Below are positions 6,951-15,492 of a stretch of DNA of 64,000 bases, in pieces. Under the pieces are notes generated by a model. The model saw nothing but the letters and a program-made list of their open reading frames with translations, was not told the DNA's origin and searched no databases. The translations under genes were made by a program, and so were the position numbers. Each line of letters starts with the position of its first letter. The stretch's first letter is position 1. The stretch comes from Lachnospiraceae bacterium C1.1 (lineage in GTDB: Bacteria > Bacillota > Clostridia > Lachnospirales > Lachnospiraceae). The stretch lies in contig JAUISW010000001.1 in assembly GCA_030434875.1 (NCBI GenBank), positions 62,001-126,000 of the forward strand, read 5' to 3'.

Positions 6951-8132
6951 TCAACATAGCATATGAGGAGTCGGAACAGTTAAGAACTCCTCTGCTGGCA
7001 GGGGTATTATCTTTCCACCACAGGAAGAACATTTACAAACATCTTTGTTATAAAGTAACTTGATAATGGTCGGTGCATCAAGCCCCTTAAGTCTTGATAT
7101 GTATTGCTTGCAGCCCAAAAGATTGCGGCATAGAGTAATCTTCTTGCTTTTATTGTGGGACGACAGCAATCCATAATGTCGTATCCGAACGAAACGTTTT
7201 GGAGGAACATGCATAAGGAATCTTCGGATGAATTCCTCTCCTGAAAGCGTAAGTTCTTTCCACTGACCATGATTTTTGTAATCTTTAACTGTAAATGTAA
7301 CCGTGGAGTCTGTCATGCTTTTAATACGGTAATTGCTTATGGCTATGCGGTGGGTGTATTTTCCAAGATATTTGATCACGGATTCGGCCCCCTTAAAAGG
7401 CTTTTTGCAATAAGGGATCCATTCTTTAGCATAGCAGAAATCCAAAAGTTCCTTGAAAACATAATGATTTTTAAACGGCTCCGCTGTGCCATGGAATTCC
7501 AGTTTTCCATCCGACCAAAGCTGTTTTAATTCAGCAAGATACTTACCGCGGAATACTTTCGAGATAACCTTGACAGGAATAAAAAATTCTTCTCCGTTAT
7601 CCTTCCAATGATTTTTGGAATCGAGTCCTCCGCCAAGAACAATGCTATGGATATGGGGATGGAAATTCATCTCACTTCCCCAAGTATGAAGGATACATAT
7701 ATAGCCAATGTTGGCGCCGAGATGCTTTTTATCAGAAGCTAACTCGCTTAAGGTATCGGAGGCGGCATGATACAGAGTATTGTAAAGAAGCTTCTGGTTG
7801 CTGTATATGACCGGATTCAGTTCTTTCGGAACAGTAAAAACCACATGGAAATATGGTGCATCCAAAACATCCTCCCTGCGAGCATCTACCCATTTCTCTT
7901 TTGGAAACTTCTGACACATTGGGCAGCATCTGTCTCGGCAGGAATTATAATGGATTGAAATGCAACCACAGTCTTCACAAACGCTTATGTTTACTCCAAA
8001 TGCGCCGGTCTTACAATTTATGATGTGATAGGCAGCTTTTCGCTGGTCGGAGGAAAGTGTATGCCGTTTCTCGTAATCTGGATAAAATCTGTTAAATACA
8101 TCCTGAATGGTTACAGTACATTCACCACTCAT
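6951..8132 (-). CDS. IS91-family transposase (HUH rolling-circle type)
   Basis: The product has 393 residues. The N-terminal zinc-binding region carries CEDCGC and CRDRCCPMCQ (about residues 55-75). The HUH metal site is FHPHIHSIVLGGG (about residue 155), and the Y1 transposase fold follows with the conserved KYTHRIAISNYRI block near residue 255, the part that usually holds the catalytic tyrosine. A C-terminal cysteine pair (CKCSSCGGKIIPL) is also seen. The length is normal for the family. The start overlaps the stop of the recombinase gene upstream by 4 bp. The gene is intact. Confidence 0.85.
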   Translation of the reverse strand: MSGECTVTIQDVFNRFYPDYEKRHTLSSDQRKAAYHIINCKTGAFGVNISVCEDCGCISIHYNSCRDRCCPMCQKFPKEKWVDARREDVLDAPYFHVVFTVPKELNPVIYSNQKLLYNTLYHAASDTLSELASDKKHLGANIGYICILHTWGSEMNFHPHIHSIVLGGGLDSKNHWKDNGEEFFIPVKVISKVFRGKYLAELKQLWSDGKLEFHGTAEPFKNHYVFKELLDFCYAKEWIPYCKKPFKGAESVIKYLGKYTHRIAISNYRIKSMTDSTVTFTVKDYKNHGQWKELTLSGEEFIRRFLMHVPPKRFVRIRHYGLLSSHNKSKKITLCRNLLGCKQYISRLKGLDAPTIIKLLYNKDVCKCSSCGGKIIPLPAEEFLTVPTPHMLC

Positions 8133-8977
8133 GATTTGCCGCCTTTAGGATCGTCAAAAGGGCTACGGATGCCGAGAAGGGTCTTATTGCTAACATGCAG
8201 ATACACATCTGTAGAGCGAGGATCCACATGACCAAGAAGGGATTGGATATATTTAATGTCAACACCGCTTTCAAACAGATGACTTGCAAAACTGTGACGG
8301 CAGGCGTGGGATGAAACACGGCGAGTTATACCGGCTTTTTTAGCGCTTGCTTTGAAGAATTGGTTAATGCTTCCGATATCAAGGTAACTTCCTGTCCAGG
8401 AACTCGGAAAAAGGATACCTCTGGGTTTGCCACATTTAAACCAGTATTCGGTAAGCAGATCAAGATTCTTTTTTGAAAGTATAGTATATCTGTCAATCCT
8501 GCCTTTAGCTTCACGGACATGAATGGTCATGTTGGTGCGGGAAATATCATCGTAATACAGATGGATCACCTCTGACACACGAAGTCCTGAAGAATACATG
8601 GTAGCAATGATAGCCTTGTGCTTGAGATTGTCAGTTGCATCAATGATAGCGTTAATCTCCTGTGGGGTAAGGACTGTTGGAAGATTCCGCTCACGTTTCA
8701 TTGCAGGAACTTCTTCGTCATCCCAGGCAATCTTAAGAACTCTCTTATAAAGAAACTTGATGGAAGCGCGATAATGGTTATGCGTTTCAGGGGATATGCC
8801 CTCCAGACGTTTCCTGGTAAGGAAGGCGTCTGCCTCCTCAAGGGAAAGTTCAGAGATTTGCTTATTTGTGCAACGCAGGAAATATCCCACATCGTTGCAA
8901 TAGAGCTGAATTGTTCGTTCACGCAGGTTGCGTTTTTCCGCAGCAAGGCGGATAGAGTTATAAATATCTTCGTACAT
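8129..8977 (-). CDS. Tyrosine recombinase carried by the IS91-type element
   Basis: The product has 282 residues. The N-terminal SAM-like core-binding domain covers about residues 1-95. In the catalytic domain, SSGLRVSEV gives the first Arg, HACRHSFASHLF the H-x-x-R, and LLGHVDPRSTDVYLH the His and the Tyr nucleophile. It resembles XerC/D-like integrases that accompany IS91 transposases in Bacillota and Bacteroidota. It lacks the AP2-like N-terminal arm-binding domain of the E4 integrase, so it is unlikely to act on the ychF att arms. It is co-transcribed with the transposase. A GGAGG site (CCTCC on the plus strand near 8986) precedes the start. Confidence 0.85.
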   Translation of the reverse strand: MYEDIYNSIRLAAEKRNLRERTIQLYCNDVGYFLRCTNKQISELSLEEADAFLTRKRLEGISPETHNHYRASIKFLYKRVLKIAWDDEEVPAMKRERNLPTVLTPQEINAIIDATDNLKHKAIIATMYSSGLRVSEVIHLYYDDISRTNMTIHVREAKGRIDRYTILSKKNLDLLTEYWFKCGKPRGILFPSSWTGSYLDIGSINQFFKASAKKAGITRRVSSHACRHSFASHLFESGVDIKYIQSLLGHVDPRSTDVYLHVSNKTLLGIRSPFDDPKGGKS

Positions 8978-9347
8978 TGAAAACCTCCTAAATATGCAGT
9001 GTTAACGACAACAACTAACTATCAGGAGGAGCATTAGCATCATAATTGTGATTGAATATGACGTTAGGAAATGTTATTCTTTTCATAGGCAGTGGAACTT
9101 TCTTGATTCAGTTGTTTTGTTGTGGTGACTAAACTATACCGAATAAAGGAAGATGTTTCCACTGCTTTTTTAGATAAAGTAAAACTGCGCCACAGCCTTG
9201 GCAGGCCATCGCGCAGCGATTTTGTTCAATCGGAATTTTTAGAGGCAAATTATATTTCAGGATAATAGGCTTACAAATATATTAACAATCTGCATAATTT
9301 CTGCATAAACAGAAATTGGAGATATTTATTATAATTCGGGAAAAGAA
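8978..9347. other. Non-coding stretch at the upstream end of the IS91-type element
   Basis: No gene. It holds the promoter side of the recombinase operon, GCAGTGGAAC (9089-9098) paired at a distance with GTTTCCACTGC (9155-9165) before a T run, and the candidate element end at 9221-9229. A GC-rich patch (9187-9220) differs from its surroundings. Confidence 0.4.
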
Positions 9348-10390
9348 TTGTTTTCGTTTATGTCGGGGAAACTGGGAATGTCATCGGAGGATGCTGTTAA
9401 GTATTTTGATGCAGCGATTGAATTGGAAGGAAGGCTTTCAGGATCAATATATACCACAATGGAGAAGAAAGGTGAAGGATATCTGGATAAGGTAAACAAT
9501 GAGATGAGCTTTGAGGAACTGGCTGCACTTTCTGTGAAGCTTCCTATAGCAGCCATTATGAGGCGGTCGGATATAAATATGATGGCATATATCTTGTTAC
9601 TACTCCTGATTATTTTAAAACTCTTGATGAGGTGTACACAGATGACAATTTGGATAGCATCAAGGGAATCTTGCTATTCAATTATTTTTCAAACTATGCA
9701 AAATACCTCGATAAAGAAACTTACGATAAAACAAATGAGTTGAATGCCAAGTATCTTGGTACAAGTGGGATATTATCCGATAAAGAGAACGCTTATAATA
9801 TTGTCACAGATTTACTTCCGGTATCAATGCAGAAAGTATACATTGCAAAGTACGGATCTGAAGAAGACAAAAAGAGAATGGAAGATTTGTGTCAGCAGGT
9901 TATCGATACTTATAGAGAGCTGCTTAATGAGAATAGCTGGGCTTCGGATGAAGTTAAGAAAAAAGCCATTGAAAAACTGGATAAGATAGCCATTCATGCC
10001 GCTTACCCGGATAAATTCAGAGACACTTCCGATATTGATATTTCTGATTGTTCACTTATTGAAGCTACCAGGCGCATCTGGATGGCTGAGACAAAGCATG
10101 ATATGAGTTGTTTAGGCCAAAACCTTGATAAGGACATGTGGGCAGAAGGCTTTAATATTTTAACCTGCAATGCCGGGTATGATCCGTCTGCCAACACTAT
10201 TAGCATGATCATAGGAATGATGGGAGAACCTTTCTATTCAAGTGATATGGACGTGGAAGAGATGTACGCCTCAATTGGAGCATTCTGGGTGGGACATGAA
10301 GTGTCACATGCTTTTGATCTGGTGATCCATCAGCCGGAGCATTATTTTGGCAGAAAAGCTCTGACTGAGTATATCCATAATTTGTATTAA
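9348..10390 (+). pseudogene. M13-family (neprilysin-like) zinc metallopeptidase, frameshifted and truncated
   Basis: Two frames together spell about 345 residues of an M13 peptidase: SFEELAALSVKLPIAAIM in the first, then AVGYKYDGIYLVTTPDYF and onward in the second. The switch lies at about 9555-9565 (ATTATGAGGCGG, probably one G lost). The zinc motif HEVSH is seen near the end (WVGHEVSHAFD), but the ORF then leaves the family and stops after 22 unrelated residues, so the third zinc ligand is missing. The N-terminal half of a 630-680 residue protein is also absent. Debris next to the IS91-type element. Confidence 0.75.
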
Positions 10391-10424
10391 GTTATAGCAA
10401 CCAACAAAGAAAGGGGGAAAAATT

Positions 10425-11234
10425 ATGATTTCAATTATCAGTTTTGTTCTGTGTTTAATCATTATTGGTATTCTTTACAGGAATATGATTGCCTGGAAAG
10501 GAGACTATCGGATTTCAAGAGGACAGGCTTTGCTGCCGGTGTTTCTTGGGCTTTTATCTGTGCCGATTTCATTTATTTTCGCTTTAATAATTGGGTGGTG
10601 CTTCAGGTCGGTAACCGGGTTTGCTCCTTCAGAGGGACCGGCATTACTTGCCAGTTTCAACCATGCGCTTTTCTCAGCGGCTATGAGTGAAGAGCTCGCA
10701 AAACTACTCATTACACTTATTGTATTATGCATTTTCAGGAAAAAATTGAGAAATGTATATGAATATATGCTGATAGCAGGGGCTGTCGGATTCGGATTTA
10801 CGCTTATAGAAGATTTTGTATATAGTGCAGGGCTTTCAGGTCTTGTGATGAGACTGCCGAATATAACAGCGCATGTGATGCTTGGGCTTGACATGGGAAG
10901 GCATCTTGGACTTGCCAGATATAACAAAGTAACAGGCAGTGGGTCTGTAATAAAAGAATATCTTCTTGCATATTTTGTCCCTGTATTCTGTCATGCTGTT
11001 TTTGACTTTTTTGCTGCAAACAAGCTAATACATGCCGGGGATGATGTAGAGGTTGTGACAGCAGAAATACAGAGATCTGTACATATTGGGGTTGGTATGG
11101 TGTTAATTGCGGTAATTTCGGTATTTATATTTCAGATATACTTATTCAAACGCCTTAAGAAAAACGCATCAAATCTTGTTGCTCTTTCCTTTACAGATGC
11201 TGGAAGTACGGAACAGGAGAACACTAATGCTTAA
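10425..11234 (+). CDS. PrsW-family intramembrane metalloprotease
   Basis: The product has 269 residues with about eight hydrophobic segments. Conserved family features are the EE-x-x-K type motif SEELAKLLITL (about residue 88), GFGFTLIEDFVYS (about 122), HVMLGLDMGRHLG (about 148) and HAVFDFFAA (about 190). PrsW of Bacillus cleaves an anti-sigma factor in the membrane; other family members have unknown substrates. AAAGGGGG precedes ATG 10425. It is the first of three overlapping or closely spaced membrane protease genes, which suggests one transcript. Confidence 0.75.
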   Translation: MISIISFVLCLIIIGILYRNMIAWKGDYRISRGQALLPVFLGLLSVPISFIFALIIGWCFRSVTGFAPSEGPALLASFNHALFSAAMSEELAKLLITLIVLCIFRKKLRNVYEYMLIAGAVGFGFTLIEDFVYSAGLSGLVMRLPNITAHVMLGLDMGRHLGLARYNKVTGSGSVIKEYLLAYFVPVFCHAVFDFFAANKLIHAGDDVEVVTAEIQRSVHIGVGMVLIAVISVFIFQIYLFKRLKKNASNLVALSFTDAGSTEQENTNA

Positions 11235-12060
11235 AAAGTATATTGAATTTATGAAAAGATCACCGCTGATAACTGCTGCACTCTGCATAGTATACGTGGT
11301 TGTGTGTTTTAAGACGGTACATACAGAGACAAATTTCCAGTTCTTTATAGTAAGGACCATGCTGTGCGGAGCGGTGTGCTTTTTTCTGTACCAGATATCC
11401 GGAGATAAGATACTGGCCTCCTGCTATGTTTCTACAGGATATGTCATCAAGAACGCCATTGGATTTTTATTGATGTCCCTTATCATGGGCTCTGTATTGC
11501 TGATTTCGAATATAGAAGAAAAGGTACCCCTGAAGGAAAATCCGATATTGGGATTTATCATTATATTTCTTATGTTTATTTCTGTGGGACTTTTTGAGGA
11601 ACTGGCTTTCAGGGCAGTTATAAACGATGCGATTATCTATAAGTTCAGGGAAAAGAAATATGTCTTTGTTCTGAGTGCAGTGGTTTCTTCACTGGTATTC
11701 GGAGCTGTACATGTTTTGGGATTTGATCCCTCATCGCCTGTTGCATGGGGACAGGCGGTCGCCAAAACACTGGAATCAGGCGTTTTTGGTCTGGCCCTCC
11801 TTATACTGTATTGGAAGACAAGAAATATCTGGGCCTGCGGCCTGGCTCACGGACTGTTTGATTTTTTTGCAGGTTATACAGAAGGCCTGTTTGTTCCGGT
11901 TGGAGATTCGGGTTCATCGTATATTAATACCGGTGAAGATGGCGCGAGAATCCTTATCACATACTTTATAATTGCTGCAATAAATGCAGTTCTGACGTTT
12001 ATTGTGTGGAAGAAAGTCGGTAAGACTATTGATTTTGAAAAGATCAGACGAGAATGGTAA
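11227..12060 (+). CDS. CPBP-family intramembrane protease, first copy
   Basis: The product has 277 residues from ATG 11227 (AGGAG at 11215-11219); a start at 11176 would lie deep inside the prsW-like gene. It overlaps that gene by 8 bp. It is a multi-span membrane protein with all three CPBP (Abi, CAAX-like) motifs: LFEELAFRAVI (EExxxR), LVFGAVHVLGF (FxxxH) and LAHGLFDFF (HxxxD). Family members act as glutamate-type membrane proteases or as bacteriocin self-immunity proteins. No bacteriocin precursor is visible nearby. Confidence 0.8.
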   Translation: MLKKYIEFMKRSPLITAALCIVYVVVCFKTVHTETNFQFFIVRTMLCGAVCFFLYQISGDKILASCYVSTGYVIKNAIGFLLMSLIMGSVLLISNIEEKVPLKENPILGFIIIFLMFISVGLFEELAFRAVINDAIIYKFREKKYVFVLSAVVSSLVFGAVHVLGFDPSSPVAWGQAVAKTLESGVFGLALLILYWKTRNIWACGLAHGLFDFFAGYTEGLFVPVGDSGSSYINTGEDGARILITYFIIAAINAVLTFIVWKKVGKTIDFEKIRREW

Positions 12061-12072
12061 GGAGAATTGGTT

Positions 12073-12882
12073 ATGGAAAACAAAAAAGTAAGGAAACATT
12101 CATTATGTGAAAAAAATGCTGTAATTGCAATGATACTGACAGTTCCTCTGGGTTTATTAACTCAATTGAGCGGCCAGCCACAGGGAGTAGTAAGCGCACT
12201 TATTGTCTCCGCTCTGTCCCTGGCTCTTCTGATCATTTATAATAAGTGGTTTTCGCCTGAATTTGATGGCGTGTTTAAGGCTCATGTTCCGGTAAAAGAG
12301 ATACTTATGGTATCCTCTGCGATGGCAATCCTTATTATCGGATGCATAATCATAAATGCTATATATAGTGGACTTGCTTTCAAACCATCAGTTTCTTTCG
12401 TGTGCCTGGCACTAATGGCTGGCATTAGTGAGGAGACCATTTTCAGGGCGATGCTTATTCCTATAGGAATGAGATATCTGAAGGTGAAGAATAGGGCAGT
12501 GGCAGCAGTAATTATCTCATCTGTCATCTTCGGACCGCTCCATTTGACAAATATATTCGTAGGAGCAGATCCTGTCATGACTCTGATACAGGCATTCATG
12601 GCAACCTGTGGCGGTTTTGTTCTCGCCGGAATATATCTGAGAACCGGCTCGGTAATCCCGGGAATGATTGCTCACGCTGTGTATGATTTTATCAATTTTG
12701 TTACAGATCCAACCATCAATGAAAAGGGCGCTGTAGTTTCTGATAGCGGGAATGTTGGTATTTCGTATTATGTGATTATACTGGCGGTTTCGGTGACGCT
12801 TCTTGTAGCAGGATGCTATCTTATCAGAAAGACTAAACAGGATACAATAGAGAATATATGGAAGATCAAGTGGAGCAACTGA
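12073..12882 (+). CDS. CPBP-family intramembrane protease, second copy
   Basis: The product has 269 residues from ATG 12073 with AAGGAG at 12059-12064, 12 bp after the previous stop. It has about eight hydrophobic segments and the CPBP motifs ISEETIFRAML, VIFGPLHLTNIF and IAHAVYDFI. It is related to the preceding gene in motif spacing but diverged outside the motifs, so an old duplication or separate acquisition. With the PrsW-like gene it forms a three-gene set of membrane proteases whose substrate is unknown. Confidence 0.8.
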   Translation: MENKKVRKHSLCEKNAVIAMILTVPLGLLTQLSGQPQGVVSALIVSALSLALLIIYNKWFSPEFDGVFKAHVPVKEILMVSSAMAILIIGCIIINAIYSGLAFKPSVSFVCLALMAGISEETIFRAMLIPIGMRYLKVKNRAVAAVIISSVIFGPLHLTNIFVGADPVMTLIQAFMATCGGFVLAGIYLRTGSVIPGMIAHAVYDFINFVTDPTINEKGAVVSDSGNVGISYYVIILAVSVTLLVAGCYLIRKTKQDTIENIWKIKWSN

Positions 12883-12948
12883 ATTCAATCGGAGAAGTAA
12901 AAATGAGGGAAGGTATATAAAGCATCGGAGGAGATAAGACGAATTTCT

Positions 12949-14082
12949 ATGAGAGAAAATGACAAGAGAGTAGTAGACAGATTTACAGAGCTTGCGCTGG
13001 TAGACGGTGAATCCTTTAATGAGAGGCTTGTCGCTGATTATCTTATAGCAGAGTTCCAAAAGCTGGGAATAAAGCTTATCGAGGATGATATTGCCGGTAA
13101 GATCGGTGGTAACTGTGGGAATCTGTATGGCTTTGCAGAGGAGCGGGGAAAGTATGCAGACTCTGAGCCTATTCTGTTCTGTGCACATATGGACACCGTA
13201 TCTCCGGGGAACAATAAGAAGATCATATTAAATGACGGCGGAACAATCACAAGCGATCATACGACTGTCCTGGGAGCAGATGACAGGGTTGGCATAGCAG
13301 GAATTATCGAGGCGTACACCAGAGTAATCGAGGAAAATCTGGATCATCCGCCAATAGAGTTTCTGTTTACGGTGGCAGAAGAGGTTTACGGCCTTGGAAG
13401 CGCGGCTCTTGATTATTCAAGGATTCGCTCCAGGATAGCCTTTGCTCCCGACTGCAGCGGAGAATATGGAGTCTATTCATCCTGCGAGCCGACACTCATT
13501 TCATTCGAAGTACATATAAAGGGTAAGGCTTCCCACGCTGGTTATGAGCCTGAAAAGGGAATAAATGCAATAGCAGTAGCAGCTGCTGCAATCAGCAGAA
13601 TAAAGCAGGGGTGGGCTGATGATCACACCACGCTGAATATCGGAATAATAGAAGGCGGAAGTGTTACCAACGCTGTTCCGGAAAACTGTTTTATAAAAGG
13701 TGAGATAAGAAGCGGTGTCCATGAAGATGCACATCGGACAATAGACTTAGTAGAAGGCATTTTTTCAGAAGAAGCGAATAGAGCAGGTGCAGAGCTTTGC
13801 ATAGATAAAAAAGAAAGAATCACCGTTTACAGGATAGATCCCGAAGCCGCAGAAGGAAGTGCTTTGGATAGATATAAGAGAGCATTAGAGAAACAGGGAA
13901 GGAGAGCCGTGGCAAAGAAATCCTTTGGAGGAAGTGATATAAATTCTTTGATAAAACACGGAATGGACGGACTAAATATATACGGTCCCATGCATAACAT
14001 ACATACAACTGAAGAATACACAACTGTCCAGGAAATAGCAGACTTCACAGAACTGATAAAGATACTTATGACACAACCATGA
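12949..14082 (+). CDS. M20-family metallopeptidase, peptidase T-like
   Basis: The product has 377 residues, normal for the PepT/YqjE-like group. The two-zinc site is readable: CAHMDTV (first His and catalytic Asp), GADDRVG (bridging Asp), VAEEVYGLGS (catalytic Glu and Glu ligand), FAPDCSG and, at the C-terminus, MHNIHTTEE (final His). The middle lid domain (about 180-300) contains GKASHAGYEPEKG. Such enzymes are cytoplasmic aminopeptidases acting on tripeptides or small peptides. GGAGGAG lies about 15 bp before the start. It follows the membrane protease genes by 66 bp and may share their transcript; a role in clearing cleaved peptides is only inference. Confidence 0.85.
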   Translation: MRENDKRVVDRFTELALVDGESFNERLVADYLIAEFQKLGIKLIEDDIAGKIGGNCGNLYGFAEERGKYADSEPILFCAHMDTVSPGNNKKIILNDGGTITSDHTTVLGADDRVGIAGIIEAYTRVIEENLDHPPIEFLFTVAEEVYGLGSAALDYSRIRSRIAFAPDCSGEYGVYSSCEPTLISFEVHIKGKASHAGYEPEKGINAIAVAAAAISRIKQGWADDHTTLNIGIIEGGSVTNAVPENCFIKGEIRSGVHEDAHRTIDLVEGIFSEEANRAGAELCIDKKERITVYRIDPEAAEGSALDRYKRALEKQGRRAVAKKSFGGSDINSLIKHGMDGLNIYGPMHNIHTTEEYTTVQEIADFTELIKILMTQP

Positions 14083-14122
14083 GGAACAATTTAAAGGCTT
14101 TTGCGAATATAAGGGGGCAAAA

Positions 14123-14539
14123 ATGAGAAAGAAACTGGTTTTAGCACCGATTATGATGGCGGCTGTCTTGTTGTTTGCAAATATCACTCCCGCGGTGATA
14201 CAAAATGAGAACCATATATATTACCAGAACAAAGAACTACAGGAATATGTCAGGCAGTATGGAATCGTAATTGAGTCATGGTATCCTTTTGGCGGAAGAG
14301 GACATATTGCGGAAAACTTCAGTAATGAAGCGATAGTTAAGATAGCCGATGAGCACGATGTTACATCTGCCCAGGTTATTCTCAGGTGGCACATCCAGGA
14401 AGGCTATATAGCGATTCCGGGTTCATCGAATCCTGAACATATTGCAGAGAATTATGATATTTTCGACTTCGAACTGTCTGAAGAAGAAATGAGGGAAATC
14501 GAAGCAATAAATGAACAGAGAAGATATGAGAACTGGTAA
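14123..14539 (+). pseudogene. Aldo/keto reductase, C-terminal half joined to a signal-like N-terminus
   Basis: 138 residues. From about residue 22, the sequence (ITPAVIQNENH, VIESWYPFGG, VILRWHIQEGYIAIPGSSNP, ENYDIFDFELSEEEM) is the C-terminal half of an aldo/keto reductase, which normally has about 280 residues. The catalytic Asp, Tyr and Lys lie in the lost half. The first 20 residues (MRKKLVLAPIMMAAVLLFAN) look like a signal peptide and have their own AGGGGG ribosome site, so the fragment may be translated. Enzyme activity is not expected. Confidence 0.7.
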
Positions 14540-14585
14540 ATATCAGAAACATATATAAGTCTCAGATTGAAAAGGAGTAAATACT

Positions 14586-15098
14586 ATGAAGATACTTGTG
14601 CTGAACGGAAGTCCACGGTCTAACGGAAATACCGCAAAAATGATTGATGCATTTCGTGAATCTGCTGAGAAAAACAGTCATCAGGTAGTCTGCTTCAATG
14701 TCTGTAAAATGAATATAAAAGGCTGCCTTGCCTGTGAATACTGCCACGGAAAAGGACAGGGCACCTGCGTTCAGAAAGACGATATGCAGGAGATATACAA
14801 AGAACTGAAAGACACCCAGATGCTTGTTCTGGCCGCGCCAATCTATTACCATGGCATTTCAGGACAGCTAAAATGTGTGATAGACCGCTTTTACTCGGCA
14901 CTCTACCCGACGGCACCGAAATCTCTTAAAAAGACTGCAATGTTTCTGAGTTCCGGCGATCCGGAGATGTACGATGGTGCAAAATTCTCCTATGAAGGTG
15001 ATTTCCTCGGCTATCTTGGCTTGGAGGGCTGCGGTATATTTACAAATCACGATAATGACGTTATGGAAAAAATCAGAAAGATGGCTTTGTCATTATAA
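14586..15098 (+). CDS. Flavodoxin-fold NAD(P)H-dependent oxidoreductase
   Basis: The product has 170 residues. It begins MKILVLNGSPRSNGNTAKM, the FMN phosphate-binding loop of the FMN-reductase/flavodoxin-like family, and continues with CLACEYCHGKGQGTCVQKDDM, a cysteine-rich loop common in the iron-sulfur flavoprotein-like branch, and LAAPIYYHGISGQLK for isoalloxazine contact. The length is slightly short, but no family-defining part is missing. AAAAGGAGT precedes the start. It may reduce flavin or quinone-like substrates; the substrate cannot be told. It is the last gene of E3 before its end hairpin. Confidence 0.8.
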   Translation: MKILVLNGSPRSNGNTAKMIDAFRESAEKNSHQVVCFNVCKMNIKGCLACEYCHGKGQGTCVQKDDMQEIYKELKDTQMLVLAAPIYYHGISGQLKCVIDRFYSALYPTAPKSLKKTAMFLSSGDPEMYDGAKFSYEGDFLGYLGLEGCGIFTNHDNDVMEKIRKMALSL

Positions 15099-15140
15099 CT
15101 TCAAATTTGTCGACCTAATTGAATATTGAACGTAACATAG

Positions 15141-15174
15141 AGCAGTTATCTCAAATTGAGATAGCTGCTTTTTA
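15141..15174 (+). terminator. Terminator near the right end of E3
   Basis: AGCAGTTATCTC (15141-15152) pairs with GAGATAGCTGCT (15158-15169), followed by TTTTA. It closes the oxidoreductase transcript and resembles the hairpin at 6573-6611. Confidence 0.65.
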
Positions 15175-15329
15175 TACTTGCTTTGCTAAAGCGCGTTGCA
15201 CTGTCTTTTCGATACCCAGGGTAGAGAAAAAAATAGAAATGTAGTAATATACAAAAGGCTATGACCAAAAGTGTCATAAATATTGAAAATACAGTAAAAT
15301 CAATACTTTTAGAAGGAGATATATAGAAA

Positions 15330-15345
15330 ATGAAACTAGGAATCG
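15330..15345 (+). repeat. att core copy 4 (E3/E4 boundary)
   Basis: ATGAAACTAGGAATCG with AGAAGGAGATATATAG before it. The frame from this ATG stays open for 42 codons, with the first five codons of ychF fused to unrelated sequence. Confidence 0.8.
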
Positions 15346-15463
15346 GCGTCAGTGCCGGATTTCACGTTTCTCTTCAAAAGTTCTCAAACCTTGTTATTTC
15401 GGAATTCCCACATATCATAAATTTCACACAAATTCCCATATCTTCACAAAAATTATAAAATAT

Positions 15464-15492
15464 TGGCGTGGCGATGGCGTAAGTACTGGCGT
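15464..15492 (+). repeat. Left-arm integrase sites of E4 (4 copies)
   Basis: TGGCGT at 15464, TGGCGA at 15469, TGGCGT at 15475 and TGGCGT at 15487. The first starts 119 bp after the core end at 15345, as in E3. Confidence 0.6.

Larger units (their letters stand above)
6774..9229 (-). mobile_element. IS91-type element with a tyrosine recombinase gene
   Basis: Two overlapping minus-strand genes, a tyrosine recombinase and an IS91-family transposase, lie between TTGAACAAA (6774-6782) and its reverse complement TTTGTTCAA (9221-9229), each inside a longer imperfect match. The left copy contains GAAC, the usual IS91 target tetranucleotide. IS91 elements move by rolling-circle transposition and normally lack target duplications. 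The ends are tentative; the two genes are clear. Confidence 0.5.
6330..15329 (+). mobile_element. Integrative element E3 (9.0 kb) with a protease-rich cargo
   Basis: E3 is bounded by att cores 3 and 4. Similar T-tailed hairpins lie near both ends (6573-6611 and 15141-15174). The cargo is an IS91-type insertion, a decayed M13 peptidase, PrsW and two CPBP proteases, an M20 peptidase, a truncated aldo/keto reductase and a flavodoxin-fold oxidoreductase. No integrase of the E4 type is present. Right-arm sites are not recognisable. Confidence 0.6.

Noticed and set aside
9744..9989. Overlapping frame inside the M13 peptidase remnant
   Set aside because: It is a shadow of the peptidase coding frame, which carries the recognisable HEVSH motif.
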